This document shows positions 26,954 through 35,699 of a stretch of DNA of 64,000 nucleotides, one piece after another. This DNA is from JAWLCA01 sp041687395 (GTDB lineage: Bacteria; Pseudomonadota; Alphaproteobacteria; Rhodobacterales; Rhodobacteraceae), in the NCBI GenBank assembly GCA_041687395.1, contig JAWLCA010000004.1, positions 124,001 through 188,000 of the forward strand. The letters are read 5' to 3'. A model generated the notes under the pieces. It searched no databases. It saw only the letters and a list, made by a program, of their open reading frames with translations, and was not told the origin of the DNA. Each line of letters opens with the position of its first letter. Position 1 is the stretch's first letter. The translations under genes and the position numbers were made by a program.

Positions 26954-28369
26954 ATGACGCCCCGCGGAACCAAGTATTGGTCCAGCGGGGCCATTCCGTT
27001 GATCGCACCGGAACTTCTTGGCGACATCATCGCCACGGCATCGGATATCGCTGTCGTGATTTCGCGGGACGGTTCCGTCTTGTCGGTTCTGATCAACCCG
27101 TCCAATCAGACGATCTCGCGCCTCGAACACTGGGAGGGTCAGGATCTGCGCGATCTGCTGACCGTTGAAAGCGTCAGCAAGTTCGAGGGACAGTTGGCCG
27201 CCCTGGAGCAGGGGTTCGACCGGCTGAAACCGATCGAGTTGAACCACACCGACGGCGCCAAGTGGGAATTCCCGATTCGATACACCTTCCACCCGATCGG
27301 ACCCGAAGGCACGGTGCTGATGCTCGGCCGCGACCTGCGGCCGATCGCCGAGATGCAGCAACAGCTGGTGAAGGCCCAGCTTGCGCTGGAGCGCGACTAT
27401 GAGGCGCAGCGCGAATACGACACGCGCTATCGCGTGCTGATGGAGACGATGCACGATGCCATGGTCTTCGTCGGGCTGTCGGCAGGGCGCATAACAGACG
27501 TGAACGCGGCTGCTGCTGAATTGCTGGGGGCATCGCGCAACGACCTCGTCGGCTCTGCTTTTGCGCAAGAGTTCGAAGGCCGGCAGCGTTCCGAACTGGT
27601 GGAGGCGTTGACAAGCAGCGCCTACAGCGAAGGCAGCGCACCGGTGGAGCTTCAAAGCCGCCGCTCCCGTCGCAAGGTTCTGATCAATCCGACGATCTTC
27701 CGCGCCGCAGGCGAGCGGATTCTGCTCTGCCGGCTCGAAACCGCGGAAACCGCCCCTCAGGTCGGCGGCGAATTGTCCGAAAACCTGAATGGCTTCTTCG
27801 CCTCGGGCGTCGACGGGATCGTGTTCACCGATCGCGATGGGATCATACGGGCCGCGAACGAAAGCTTCCTGAACCTGATCGACCTGGCGCATCTGGGCGA
27901 GGCAAAGGGCCACAGCCTTGAGGAATTCCTGGCCCGTGGCACGGTAGATCTGAAGGTTCTGGTGGAAACGGCCGCCCGTGTCGGCCAGATGCGCATGTTC
28001 GCCACCAAGCTGCAGGGGCAGTACGGCGTTCAGGTTCCCGTCGAGATCTCGGCCACCTTCCTTTCGCATCGCAGCCACCCGTCGATCGTCTTCGTGATTC
28101 GCGATGTCAGCCGGGCTGAGGCAATGCGGAATCCCGGAGCGCCGGTATCGGACGACGCGATGCGGAACCTGACCGAGATGGTCGGGTCGGCGACGCTGAA
28201 GGACATCGTCGCCGAGACGACGGATGTCGTCGAGAAGATGTGCATCGAAACCGCCGTCGACCTGACGCGCAACAACCGGGTTGCCGCAGCCGAGATGCTG
28301 GGTCTCTCGCGTCAATCGCTTTACGTCAAGCTGCGCAAGTACGGGCTTCTGAGCCGCGATACCGATTGA
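26954..28369 (+). CDS. ppsR: PpsR/CrtJ, redox-responsive repressor of photosynthesis genes
   Basis: 471 residues. Two PAS domains after an N-terminal sensory domain, a linker helix (PIAEMQQQLVKAQLALERDYEAQRE), and a C-terminal Fis-type helix-turn-helix ending in NNRVAAAEMLGLSRQSLYVKLRKYGLLS. It has only two cysteines, C259 (ILLCRL) and C430 (EKMCIE), matching the pair discussed as the redox switch in Rhodobacter sphaeroides (C251, C424). The chosen ATG aligns the N-terminus with known PpsR proteins; its ribosome site is weak. It forms an operon with ppaA and ends at a strong hairpin. Confidence 0.96.
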   Translation: MTPRGTKYWSSGAIPLIAPELLGDIIATASDIAVVISRDGSVLSVLINPSNQTISRLEHWEGQDLRDLLTVESVSKFEGQLAALEQGFDRLKPIELNHTDGAKWEFPIRYTFHPIGPEGTVLMLGRDLRPIAEMQQQLVKAQLALERDYEAQREYDTRYRVLMETMHDAMVFVGLSAGRITDVNAAAAELLGASRNDLVGSAFAQEFEGRQRSELVEALTSSAYSEGSAPVELQSRRSRRKVLINPTIFRAAGERILLCRLETAETAPQVGGELSENLNGFFASGVDGIVFTDRDGIIRAANESFLNLIDLAHLGEAKGHSLEEFLARGTVDLKVLVETAARVGQMRMFATKLQGQYGVQVPVEISATFLSHRSHPSIVFVIRDVSRAEAMRNPGAPVSDDAMRNLTEMVGSATLKDIVAETTDVVEKMCIETAVDLTRNNRVAAAEMLGLSRQSLYVKLRKYGLLSRDTD

Positions 28370-28371
28370 TC

Positions 28372-28415
28372 GGCCGGCCCGAACCGCCTTGTTGAGGGGC
28401 GGTGTCGGGCCGGCC
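28372..28415 (+). terminator. Terminator after ppsR
   Basis: A long hairpin begins two bases past the ppsR stop: GGCCGGCCCGAACCGCC pairs with a downstream arm with a single bulged base (17 pairs), 9-base loop, then AATTTACT. It insulates the bchG promoter from ppsR transcription. Confidence 0.85.
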
Positions 28416-28450
28416 AATTTACTCACTCCGGACATGACTGACCGAGCGAG

Positions 28451-28468
28451 TGTAAGGCTTGATTTACA
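28451..28468. promoter_or_regulatory. PpsR/CrtJ box at the bchG promoter
   Basis: TGTAAGGCTTGATTTACA is a perfect TGT-N12-ACA. Its right half is part of the predicted -35 (TTTACA) of bchG, so bound PpsR would block polymerase. Confidence 0.85.
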
Positions 28469-28491
28469 CTTGCCCGACTCCCGGATGTAGT
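28463..28491 (+). promoter_or_regulatory. Predicted bchG promoter
   Basis: TTTACA (28463-28468), a 17-base spacer, then TGTAGT (28486-28491). A start 6-9 bases later would fall at about 28497-28500, only 5-8 bases before the bchG ATG. Confidence 0.5.
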
Positions 28492-28504
28492 GTCTAGTTG
28501 ACAC
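28490..28504. repeat. Short inverted repeat at the bchG start
   Basis: GTGTC-TAGTT-GACAC ends at the base before the bchG ATG and covers the predicted transcription start. It resembles two PpsR half-sites (TGT...ACA) but with 7 instead of 12 bases between them. Confidence 0.5.
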
Positions 28505-29407
28505 ATGTCTGTCAGAGCCGATATTCACGCCGGTCTGCCCCATCCCAGGGCCATGCTTGAGTTGATCAAGCCGATCACATGGTTCCCGCCGATGTGGGCC
28601 TATTTGTGCGGTGCGGTTTCGGCCGGCGTCTGGCCGGAAAGCTGGTGGCTGGTCATCCTGGGCGTGCTGCTTGCCGGTCCGATCGTCTGCGGCATGAGCC
28701 AGGCGGCAAATGACTGGTGCGACCGGCATGTGGACGCGATCAACGAACCGAACCGCCCGATCCCCTCTGGCCGGATTCCGGGGCGCTGGGGGCTATGGAT
28801 CGCGCTGACGATGTCAGCCCTGTCGCTGGCGCTTGGCTGGCTGCTTGGTCCCTGGGGGTTCGGGGCGACGGTGGTCGCCGTGCTTGCCGCCTGGGCCTAT
28901 TCCGCCGAACCGGTGCGGCTGAAGCGGTCGGGGTGGTGGGGTCCGGGGCTGGTGGGGCTGTCGTATGAGACGCTGCCCTGGTTCACCGGGGCTGCCGTGC
29001 TCGCCGCCGGCGCGCCCTCCTGGCAGGTCGTGGTGATTGCCCTGCTCTACGGAATCGGCGCGCACGGCATCATGACCCTCAATGATTTCAAGGCGCTGGA
29101 AGGCGACCGGAAAATGGGCGTGAACTCCTTGCCGGTCACGCTTGGCCCCGAACGCGCTGCGCGGCTGGCCTGCTGGGTCATGGTCGCACCGCAGCTTGCC
29201 GTGATCGCGCTGCTGCTTGCGTGGGGCGCTACCGGTCATGGCGCCGCGATCGCGGTCTCGGTCGCCTTGCAACTTCTGGCGATGCGCGTCTTGCTTCGTG
29301 ACCCGCGCGCCAAGGCCCCCTGGTACAACGGCACGGGCGTCACGCTCTACGTCGCCGGGATGATGATCGCGGCCTTTGCCCTGCGCGGACTAGGGGGGCC
29401 GGGATGA
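28505..29407 (+). CDS. bchG: Bacteriochlorophyll synthase (geranylgeranyl transferase)
   Basis: 300 residues, a UbiA-family membrane prenyltransferase with about eight helices. The two Asp-rich motifs are present: NDWCDRHVDAINEPNRPIPSG, carrying the N-D-x-x-D-x-x-x-D pattern, and TLNDFKALEGDRKMGV. It esterifies bacteriochlorophyllide with geranylgeranyl diphosphate. The start MSVRADIH agrees with Rhodobacter BchG in length, yet no ribosome site precedes it. The next gene overlaps by four bases. Confidence 0.95.
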   Translation: MSVRADIHAGLPHPRAMLELIKPITWFPPMWAYLCGAVSAGVWPESWWLVILGVLLAGPIVCGMSQAANDWCDRHVDAINEPNRPIPSGRIPGRWGLWIALTMSALSLALGWLLGPWGFGATVVAVLAAWAYSAEPVRLKRSGWWGPGLVGLSYETLPWFTGAAVLAAGAPSWQVVVIALLYGIGAHGIMTLNDFKALEGDRKMGVNSLPVTLGPERAARLACWVMVAPQLAVIALLLAWGATGHGAAIAVSVALQLLAMRVLLRDPRAKAPWYNGTGVTLYVAGMMIAAFALRGLGGPG

Positions 29408-30693
29408 CCCTGTCGTGGTTCGGCATCATCCGCCTGGGCCTGGTGCAGATGTGCCTGGGCGCCATCGTGGTGCTGATGACCTCGACCCTGAACCGCTTGA
29501 TGATCGTGGAACTGGCCTTGCCGGCCGTTTTACCGGGCATGCTGGTCGCGCTCCACTACGGCATCCAGATCACCCGGCCGAACTGGGGCTTCCTGTCCGA
29601 TACCGGTGGCCACCGCACGCGCTGGATCGTCGGCGGCATGGGCGTCCTTGCCGGGGGAGCCTTTTTAGCCGCCCTATCGATCCCAGTGCTGGAAGATCAC
29701 CTGGCCTGGGGCCTTGGTCTTTCGGTTGTGGCCTATGCGCTGATCGGGCTGGGCGTCGGCGCCTCCGGAACCTCGCTGCTGGCGCTTCTGGCAACGACGA
29801 CGGCACCGCGCAGGCGCCCTGCCGCCGCGACGATCACGTGGTTGATGATGATCTTCGGGATTGCCGTGACGGCGACGGTGGTCGGGCGGCTCCTCGACCC
29901 CTACTCCCATGCCCGGATGCTGCAAATCGTCGCCCTGGTCTGCGTGGGCGGTCTGGCGCTCACCTGTCTGGCTGTCTGGCGGATCGAGCGTGGCCTGTCC
30001 GCCCGGCCGGAACCAGACCCGATGCCCTTCCGTGAAGGCATTGCCGAAATCTGGAACGAACCCGACGCGCGGCGGTTCACGATCTTCGTCGGCCTGTCGA
30101 TGACCGCCTATTTCATGCAGGAACTGATCCTCGAACCCTTCGCAGGTCTCGTCTTCGGCTTCACGCCTGGACAGACCACCAGCATGTCGGGCGCCCAGAA
30201 CGGGGGCGTCTTCCTCGGCATGCTGACCGTCGGCGTCGCGGCGACGGGACTCAGGCTCGGCAGCCTGCGCGGATGGGTCGTCGCCGGGTGCCTCGGGTCT
30301 GCCGCGTCGCTGGCCACCATCGCCCTTGTCGGGGTGACCGGGTCGGCGGCGTTGCTTGTTCCCGCCGTCATGGCCGTGGGGTTCTTCAACGGCATGTTCG
30401 CCGTCGCCGCGATCGGTTCAATGATGGCACTGGCCGGTCAGGGACGCGCGGGCCGCGAAGGCACGCGGATGGGGCTTTGGGGCGGGGCGCAGGCGATTGC
30501 CGCCGGGTTCGGGGGCCTGACAGGGGCTGGAATGGCTGATGTCATGCGCCGGACAATGCAGACCGATGCGGCGGCGTTCGGAAGTGTCTTCCTGATCGAG
30601 GCGGCATTCTTCCTGATGGCGGCAGCGATGGCGCTTCGGGTGATGGAAAGGCGCACGGCGGCCCAGCGCGGCACCGTGATGGCAGGGGAGTAG
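29404..30693 (+). CDS. PucC/LhaA-family membrane protein (Bch2/ORF428 type)
   Basis: 429 residues, about twelve membrane helices. The N-terminal GLVQMCLGAIVVLMTSTLNRLMIVELALPA is the PucC-family signature shared with LhaA at 15873-17309. The position between bchG and bchP matches the ORF428/bch2 gene of Rhodobacter. The family is tied to light-harvesting assembly or bacteriochlorophyll delivery; the specific role of this member is not settled. The overlap with bchG (ATGA) suggests coupled expression with the pigment-tail genes. Confidence 0.9.
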   Translation: MTLSWFGIIRLGLVQMCLGAIVVLMTSTLNRLMIVELALPAVLPGMLVALHYGIQITRPNWGFLSDTGGHRTRWIVGGMGVLAGGAFLAALSIPVLEDHLAWGLGLSVVAYALIGLGVGASGTSLLALLATTTAPRRRPAAATITWLMMIFGIAVTATVVGRLLDPYSHARMLQIVALVCVGGLALTCLAVWRIERGLSARPEPDPMPFREGIAEIWNEPDARRFTIFVGLSMTAYFMQELILEPFAGLVFGFTPGQTTSMSGAQNGGVFLGMLTVGVAATGLRLGSLRGWVVAGCLGSAASLATIALVGVTGSAALLVPAVMAVGFFNGMFAVAAIGSMMALAGQGRAGREGTRMGLWGGAQAIAAGFGGLTGAGMADVMRRTMQTDAAAFGSVFLIEAAFFLMAAAMALRVMERRTAAQRGTVMAGE

Positions 30694-30697
30694 GCGG

Positions 30698-31879
30698 ATG
30701 ATCTACGACGTGGTGGTTGTGGGCGGCGGCCCCTCGGGCGCGACGGCAGCCGAGGATATGGCGCGGGCGGGCAAGCGCGTGGCGATGATTGACCGCGCGG
30801 GCAGGATCAAGCCGTGCGGCGGCGCGATCCCGCCGCGACTGATCCGCGACTTCGACATTCCCGACAGTCAGATCGTCGCCAAGATCAGTACCGCGCGGAT
30901 GATCTCTCCCACGCAGCGCCGGGTCGATATCCCGATCGAGGGCGGTTTCGTCGGCATGGTCGACCGCGAGCATTTCGACGAATTCCTGCGTATCCGCGCC
31001 GTGGGCGCCGGTGCCGATCGTCACACCGGCACCTTCTTGCGGCTTGAGCGCGAGGATGGAACCACCCGGGTTGTCTACCGGGACAAGGCCAGCCGTGATG
31101 AGATCTCGCTCCAGACCCGCCTCGTGATCGGTGCTGACGGTGCGCGGTCTGACGTCGCACGGGCCGAGGTGCCGGGTGGCGACAAGATCCCTTACGTCAT
31201 CGCCTATCACGAGATCATAAAGTCACCCGGCAAGCGGGGCGAATACGACCCTGCGCGCTGCGACGTGATCTATGACGGCGCGATCAGCCCGGACTTCTAC
31301 GGTTGGGTCTTTCCCCACGGCGATCAGGCCAGCGTCGGCATGGGGACGGGTAAGGACGGCGTCGACCTGAAGAAAGCCACGGCCGACCTGCGCGCCGCGT
31401 CCGGCCTGACCGATTGCGAGACGATCCGGCGCGAGGGCGCACCGATCCCGCTGAAGCCGCTCGACCGCTGGGACAACGGCCGCGATGTCGTGCTGGCCGG
31501 GGACGCGGCGGGCGTGGTCGCACCCAGTTCCGGCGAGGGGATCTTCTACGCCATGGCCGGTGGCCGTGCGGCAGCCACGGCGGCGATGGCCTGCCTCGCA
31601 TCCGGCCGCGCAAAGGATCTGCGGCTGGCGCGCAAGATGTTTCTGAAGCAGCACGGATCGGTCTTCCGGATCCTCGGCGCGATGCAGAACGCCTATTACC
31701 GCAGCGACGACAGACGCGAACGGTTCGTGTCGCTCTGCCATGACATCGACGTTCAGAAACTGACGTTCGAGGCCTACATGAACAAGGAACTTGTCAAGGC
31801 ACGCCCTCTCGCCCACATGAAGATCGGGCTGAAGAACATAGCCCACCTGACCGGATTGATTCCTGCGGTATCCACATGA
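30698..31879 (+). CDS. bchP: Geranylgeranyl-bacteriochlorophyll reductase
   Basis: 393 residues. FAD-binding flavoprotein of the geranylgeranyl reductase family: YDVVVVGGGPSGATAAEDMARAG at the N-terminus (GxGxxG type), CGGAIPPRLI typical of BchP/ChlP, and the second FAD motif VVLAGDAAGVVAPSSGEGIFYA. It reduces three double bonds of the geranylgeranyl tail to phytyl. It lies four bases after the preceding gene and overlaps idi by four. Confidence 0.95.
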   Translation: MIYDVVVVGGGPSGATAAEDMARAGKRVAMIDRAGRIKPCGGAIPPRLIRDFDIPDSQIVAKISTARMISPTQRRVDIPIEGGFVGMVDREHFDEFLRIRAVGAGADRHTGTFLRLEREDGTTRVVYRDKASRDEISLQTRLVIGADGARSDVARAEVPGGDKIPYVIAYHEIIKSPGKRGEYDPARCDVIYDGAISPDFYGWVFPHGDQASVGMGTGKDGVDLKKATADLRAASGLTDCETIRREGAPIPLKPLDRWDNGRDVVLAGDAAGVVAPSSGEGIFYAMAGGRAAATAAMACLASGRAKDLRLARKMFLKQHGSVFRILGAMQNAYYRSDDRRERFVSLCHDIDVQKLTFEAYMNKELVKARPLAHMKIGLKNIAHLTGLIPAVST

Positions 31880-32406
31880 GAGACCTCATCCCCGCCTGGG
31901 AAGGCGGCGTATTGAAACCCGTCGAGAAGCTGGAGGTCCATCAGCGCGGCCTGCGGCACATGGCGGTATCGGTCTTCGTCTTGGACGGAGACAGGGTGCT
32001 GATCCAGCGCCGGGCGCTGGGCAAGTATCATACGCCGGGGCTTTGGGCGAACACCTGCTGCACACACCCACTGTGGGGTGAGGACGCGCTGGCCTGCGCC
32101 GAGCGCCGCCTGCACGAGGAGTTGGGGATCACCGGCCTGACCCTCGCCCATCGTGACCGTGTCGAATACCGCGCCGACGTGGGCGGCGGACTGACCGAGC
32201 ATGAAGTGGTCGACATCTTCGTGGCTGAAGCCCCCGCTGCCCTGACGATCCGCCTGAACCCGCTCGAGGTGATGGAGACCCGCTGGATCGCTCTGGACGA
32301 TCTTGTGCTTGAACTGGCCGACACGCCCGGCGGCTTCACCCCCTGGCTGCGGATCTACATGGCCGAACACCGGGACGCGATCTTCGGCGCTCTCGCCCGC
32401 GTCTGA
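31876..32406 (+). CDS. idi: Isopentenyl-diphosphate delta-isomerase, type 1
   Basis: 176 residues. Nudix-like fold with the active-site cysteine in NTCCTHPLWGE and the metal-binding glutamates of AERRLHEELGI. Interconverts isopentenyl and dimethylallyl diphosphate, feeding geranylgeranyl and carotenoid synthesis. Last gene of the bchG-bch2-bchP-idi unit, coupled by an ATGA overlap with bchP. Confidence 0.95.
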   Translation: MRDLIPAWEGGVLKPVEKLEVHQRGLRHMAVSVFVLDGDRVLIQRRALGKYHTPGLWANTCCTHPLWGEDALACAERRLHEELGITGLTLAHRDRVEYRADVGGGLTEHEVVDIFVAEAPAALTIRLNPLEVMETRWIALDDLVLELADTPGGFTPWLRIYMAEHRDAIFGALARV

Positions 32407-32483
32407 CCCCAGAAATAGCGGGTTTGCCGCTTTCACGCGGCGGCAGCCTTCGCTACGGTCTGCCCGGCGAACAGGGGGCCGGA

Positions 32484-35126
32484 GTGAGCGATCAGGGCAG
32501 CGTCACGCCGATGATGGCGCAATATCTGGAGATCAAGGCCGCGCATGCCGATGCGCTGCTGTTCTACCGGATGGGCGATTTCTACGAGATGTTCTTTGAC
32601 GATGCCGTCGCCGCCGCTGCGGCGCTGGATATCGCGCTGACGAAACGCGGGCAGCACCTGGGCGAGGATATCCCGATGTGCGGCGTCCCGGTCCATTCGG
32701 CCGAGGGGTATCTGCTGCAACTGATCCGCAAGGGTTTCCGCGTCGCGATCGCAGAGCAGATGGAAGACCCGGCCGAGGCGAAGAAGCGCGGATCAAAAGC
32801 CGTGGTGAAGCGCGAAGTCGTGCGCCTCGTCACACCCGGCACCCTGACCGAGGAAAGCCTGCTGGACGCGCGGCGCAACAACTTCCTGGCGGCCGTGGCC
32901 GAGGTGCGGGATGAGGCCGCATTGGCCTGGGTAGACATTTCCACCGGAGAGTTCAGGGTGATGCCCTGCCCGCCCGCGCGGCTTGCCCCGGAACTTGCGC
33001 GCCTGCGGCCGCGCGAGGTGCTGCTGTCGGACACTGCTTTCCAAGCCCATGCAACAGCCGCCCAGGATGCAGGCGCGGCGCCCAGCATGGCGTCGCGGTC
33101 GAGCTTTGACAGCACGGGGGGAGAGCGGCGACTGTGTACGCACTTCCAGGTCGGCACGCTGGATGGGTTCGGCGCCTTCAACCGGGCTGAAGTCGGCGCC
33201 ATGGGCGCGATCCTGGATTATCTGGAAGTGACGCAGAAAGGACAGGTGCCCCTGCTTCGCCCACCTGTCCGAGACAAGGACGGCGATCTGGTCCAGATCG
33301 ACGCGGCCACACGGCGTAACCTGGAAATCACCGCGGCGATGGCGGGTGGACGCGAGGGGTCGCTTCTGGGGGCGATCGACCGGACGCTTACAGCCGCCGG
33401 CGGCCGGCTGCTGGAACGGCGGTTGTCCGGCCCGTCGCGGGATCTGGCCGAAATCCGGGATCGTCTGACAGCAGTGCGGGTGCTGGTCGAGGATCGCGCG
33501 CGCACAGAGAGCCTTCGATCGCTGCTGCGCCGGGTGCCGGATATGGACCGCGCGCTGTCGCGGCTTGCCCTTGACCGTGGCGGGCCGCGCGATCTGGCCG
33601 CCATCCGGGCCGGGCTGGAGCAGGCGGGCGCGGTCGCCGATGCCGTCGGCGAGATCGACGCTGACCGGTTGCGGCGCGCAAGCGCTGCGCTTAGCGGACA
33701 CGATGACCTGGTGGAGTTGCTGGATGCGGCGCTGGTAGCGGAACCGCCGCTTCTGCTGCGCGACGGCGGGTTCATCGCCACCGGATATGATGGCGAACTG
33801 GACGAAACGCGCCGCCTTCGGGACGAAGGACGTGGCGTGATCGCGCGGATGCAGGCCGACTATGTCCGTCAGACCGGCATCCAGAGCCTCAAGATAAAGC
33901 ACAACAATGTCTTGGGCTACTTCATCGAGACAACAGCGACCCACGCCGACCGGATGCTGGCCCCGCCGCTGAACGAGACGTTCAAGCACCGGCAGACCAC
34001 GGCAAACCAGGTGCGTTTCACGACGCTGGAGCTGTCGGAACTGGAAACACGCATCCTGAATGCAGCCGGCCACGCGATGGAGATCGAAAAGCGGCTTTTC
34101 TCCTCGTTGCGCGGTGCTGTGCTGGAGACCGCAGATCGTATCTCGTCGGCGGCCCAGGCGCTGGCCGAGATCGACCTGGCCGCCGCGCTGGCCGATCTGG
34201 CCGTGGCCGAAGACTGGGCCGAACCGGTCGTGGACGACAGTCGCAGCTTCCGCATCGTGGCCGGCAGACACCCCGTTGTCGAACGCGCCTTGCGGGCCGA
34301 GAACACTCCGTTCATCGCCAACGACTGTGAACTGACTGGAGAGGCCGGCGCAATCTGGCTGGTGACAGGTCCGAACATGGCCGGGAAATCCACTTTCCTG
34401 CGCCAGAACGCCCTGATCGCGCTGCTGGCGCAATCGGGAAGTTTCGTACCGGCGGAACAGGCGCATATCGGGCTCGTCAGCCAGATCTTCAGTCGGGTGG
34501 GGGCGGCCGACGATCTGGCGCGGGGGCGATCAACCTTCATGGTCGAGATGGTAGAGACCGCCGCGATTCTGAACCAGGCGGACGACCGCGCCCTGGTGAT
34601 CCTGGACGAGATCGGGCGCGGCACGGCCACCTATGACGGCCTGTCAATCGCCTGGGCCACGCTGGAACATCTGCACGACGTGAACCGCTGCCGCGCGCTG
34701 TTCGCGACCCACTATCACGAGATGACAACGCTTGCCTCCAAGCTGGACGGGGTGGAGAACGCCACCGTCGCGGTCAAGGAATGGCAGGGCGAGGTGATCT
34801 TTCTGCACGAAGTGCGCAAAGGCGCGGCCGACCGGTCCTATGGTGTGCAGGTCGCGCGTCTGGCCGGTCTGCCAAGCCCCGTGATCGAGCGCGCGCGCGT
34901 CATCCTTGAGGCGCTGGAGCAAGGCGAGCGCGAGGGCGGCGTGCGACAAAAGGCGCTGATCGACGATCTGCCGCTGTTTTCCGCCCGGCCGCCTGCACCC
35001 CTCGCCCCCACAAGAACCGAACCATCGGCGGTGATGACCCGGTTGCAGGACACGCACCCGGATGAACTGACGCCCAAGGACGCCTTGGCGCTGGTCTACG
35101 AGTTGAAAGCGCTCATGCAGGACTGA
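32484..35126 (+). CDS. mutS: DNA mismatch repair protein MutS
   Basis: 880 residues from a GTG five bases after AGGGGG, giving MSDQGSVTPMMAQYLEIK; a longer frame upstream lacks support. The mismatch-reading Phe-x-Glu motif is in FYRMGDFYEMF near residue 30. The ATPase has Walker A TGPNMAGKSTFLRQ and the DEIGRGTATYDG signature. A C-terminal helical tail (TPKDALALVYELKALM) suits tetramer formation. Stands alone; converges on grpE with 13 bases between. Confidence 0.97.
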   Translation: MSDQGSVTPMMAQYLEIKAAHADALLFYRMGDFYEMFFDDAVAAAAALDIALTKRGQHLGEDIPMCGVPVHSAEGYLLQLIRKGFRVAIAEQMEDPAEAKKRGSKAVVKREVVRLVTPGTLTEESLLDARRNNFLAAVAEVRDEAALAWVDISTGEFRVMPCPPARLAPELARLRPREVLLSDTAFQAHATAAQDAGAAPSMASRSSFDSTGGERRLCTHFQVGTLDGFGAFNRAEVGAMGAILDYLEVTQKGQVPLLRPPVRDKDGDLVQIDAATRRNLEITAAMAGGREGSLLGAIDRTLTAAGGRLLERRLSGPSRDLAEIRDRLTAVRVLVEDRARTESLRSLLRRVPDMDRALSRLALDRGGPRDLAAIRAGLEQAGAVADAVGEIDADRLRRASAALSGHDDLVELLDAALVAEPPLLLRDGGFIATGYDGELDETRRLRDEGRGVIARMQADYVRQTGIQSLKIKHNNVLGYFIETTATHADRMLAPPLNETFKHRQTTANQVRFTTLELSELETRILNAAGHAMEIEKRLFSSLRGAVLETADRISSAAQALAEIDLAAALADLAVAEDWAEPVVDDSRSFRIVAGRHPVVERALRAENTPFIANDCELTGEAGAIWLVTGPNMAGKSTFLRQNALIALLAQSGSFVPAEQAHIGLVSQIFSRVGAADDLARGRSTFMVEMVETAAILNQADDRALVILDEIGRGTATYDGLSIAWATLEHLHDVNRCRALFATHYHEMTTLASKLDGVENATVAVKEWQGEVIFLHEVRKGAADRSYGVQVARLAGLPSPVIERARVILEALEQGEREGGVRQKALIDDLPLFSARPPAPLAPTRTEPSAVMTRLQDTHPDELTPKDALALVYELKALMQD

Positions 35127-35139
35127 CCGCGCATCCCGC

Positions 35140-35697
35140 TCAGTTCGCCGCAGTCGAGGAGACGCCGACCTGCGCCGGGCGCAGCAGGCGGTCATGCAGC
35201 AGGAACCCCTCCGTCATGACCTGCACGACGCCACCCGCGGGAATGTCGGCCACCGGCGCCTCGAACATCGCCTGATGGTGCTGCGGGTCAAAGGGGCTGC
35301 CGACCTCGGGCGCGATACGGCTGATGCCATGGCGCGAGAAGATGTTCAGAAGCTCGCGCAAGGTCAGTTCGATCCCCTCGAACACCGCCGTGCCCTTCTG
35401 CTCTTCGGTCGCGCTGTCCAGCGCCCGTTTCAGATTGTCGTAGACCGGCAGCATGTCGCGCGCGAACTTGGCGCTGCCGTATTGCTCGGCCTCGCGCCGA
35501 TCCCGTTCGCCCCGCTTGCGCGAATTCTCTGCATCCGCCAGCGCACGCATGAATCGGTCGCGCATGTCGTCCCGCTCTGCGGTCAGACGGGCGATCTCGG
35601 CATCCAGATCGGATGCCTCGGGCGCGTTGGTCGTGACTTCCGGCGTCTCGTCAACTGCGTCTTGCGATACGGTGTCGTCTGTCTGTGCCTTGGCCAT
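35140..35697 (-). CDS. grpE: Nucleotide exchange factor GrpE
   Basis: 185 residues. An acidic N-terminus, then a long coiled coil (LDAEIARLTAERDDMRDRFMRALADAENSRKRGERDRRE) and the C-terminal beta domain (SRIAPEVGSPFDPQHHQAMFEAP, then VVQVMTEGFLLHDRLLRPAQVGVS). It exchanges ADP for ATP on DnaK. It starts two bases after hrcA, so the pair is a heat-shock operon; dnaK/dnaJ are elsewhere. Confidence 0.96.
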   Translation of the reverse strand: MAKAQTDDTVSQDAVDETPEVTTNAPEASDLDAEIARLTAERDDMRDRFMRALADAENSRKRGERDRREAEQYGSAKFARDMLPVYDNLKRALDSATEEQKGTAVFEGIELTLRELLNIFSRHGISRIAPEVGSPFDPQHHQAMFEAPVADIPAGGVVQVMTEGFLLHDRLLRPAQVGVSSTAAN

Positions 35698-35699
35698 GT

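Noticed and set aside
28491..28503. TGT-N7-ACA read as a PpsR box
   Set aside because: The spacing is 7, not 12, so it does not meet the known operator; kept only as an inverted repeat of interest.
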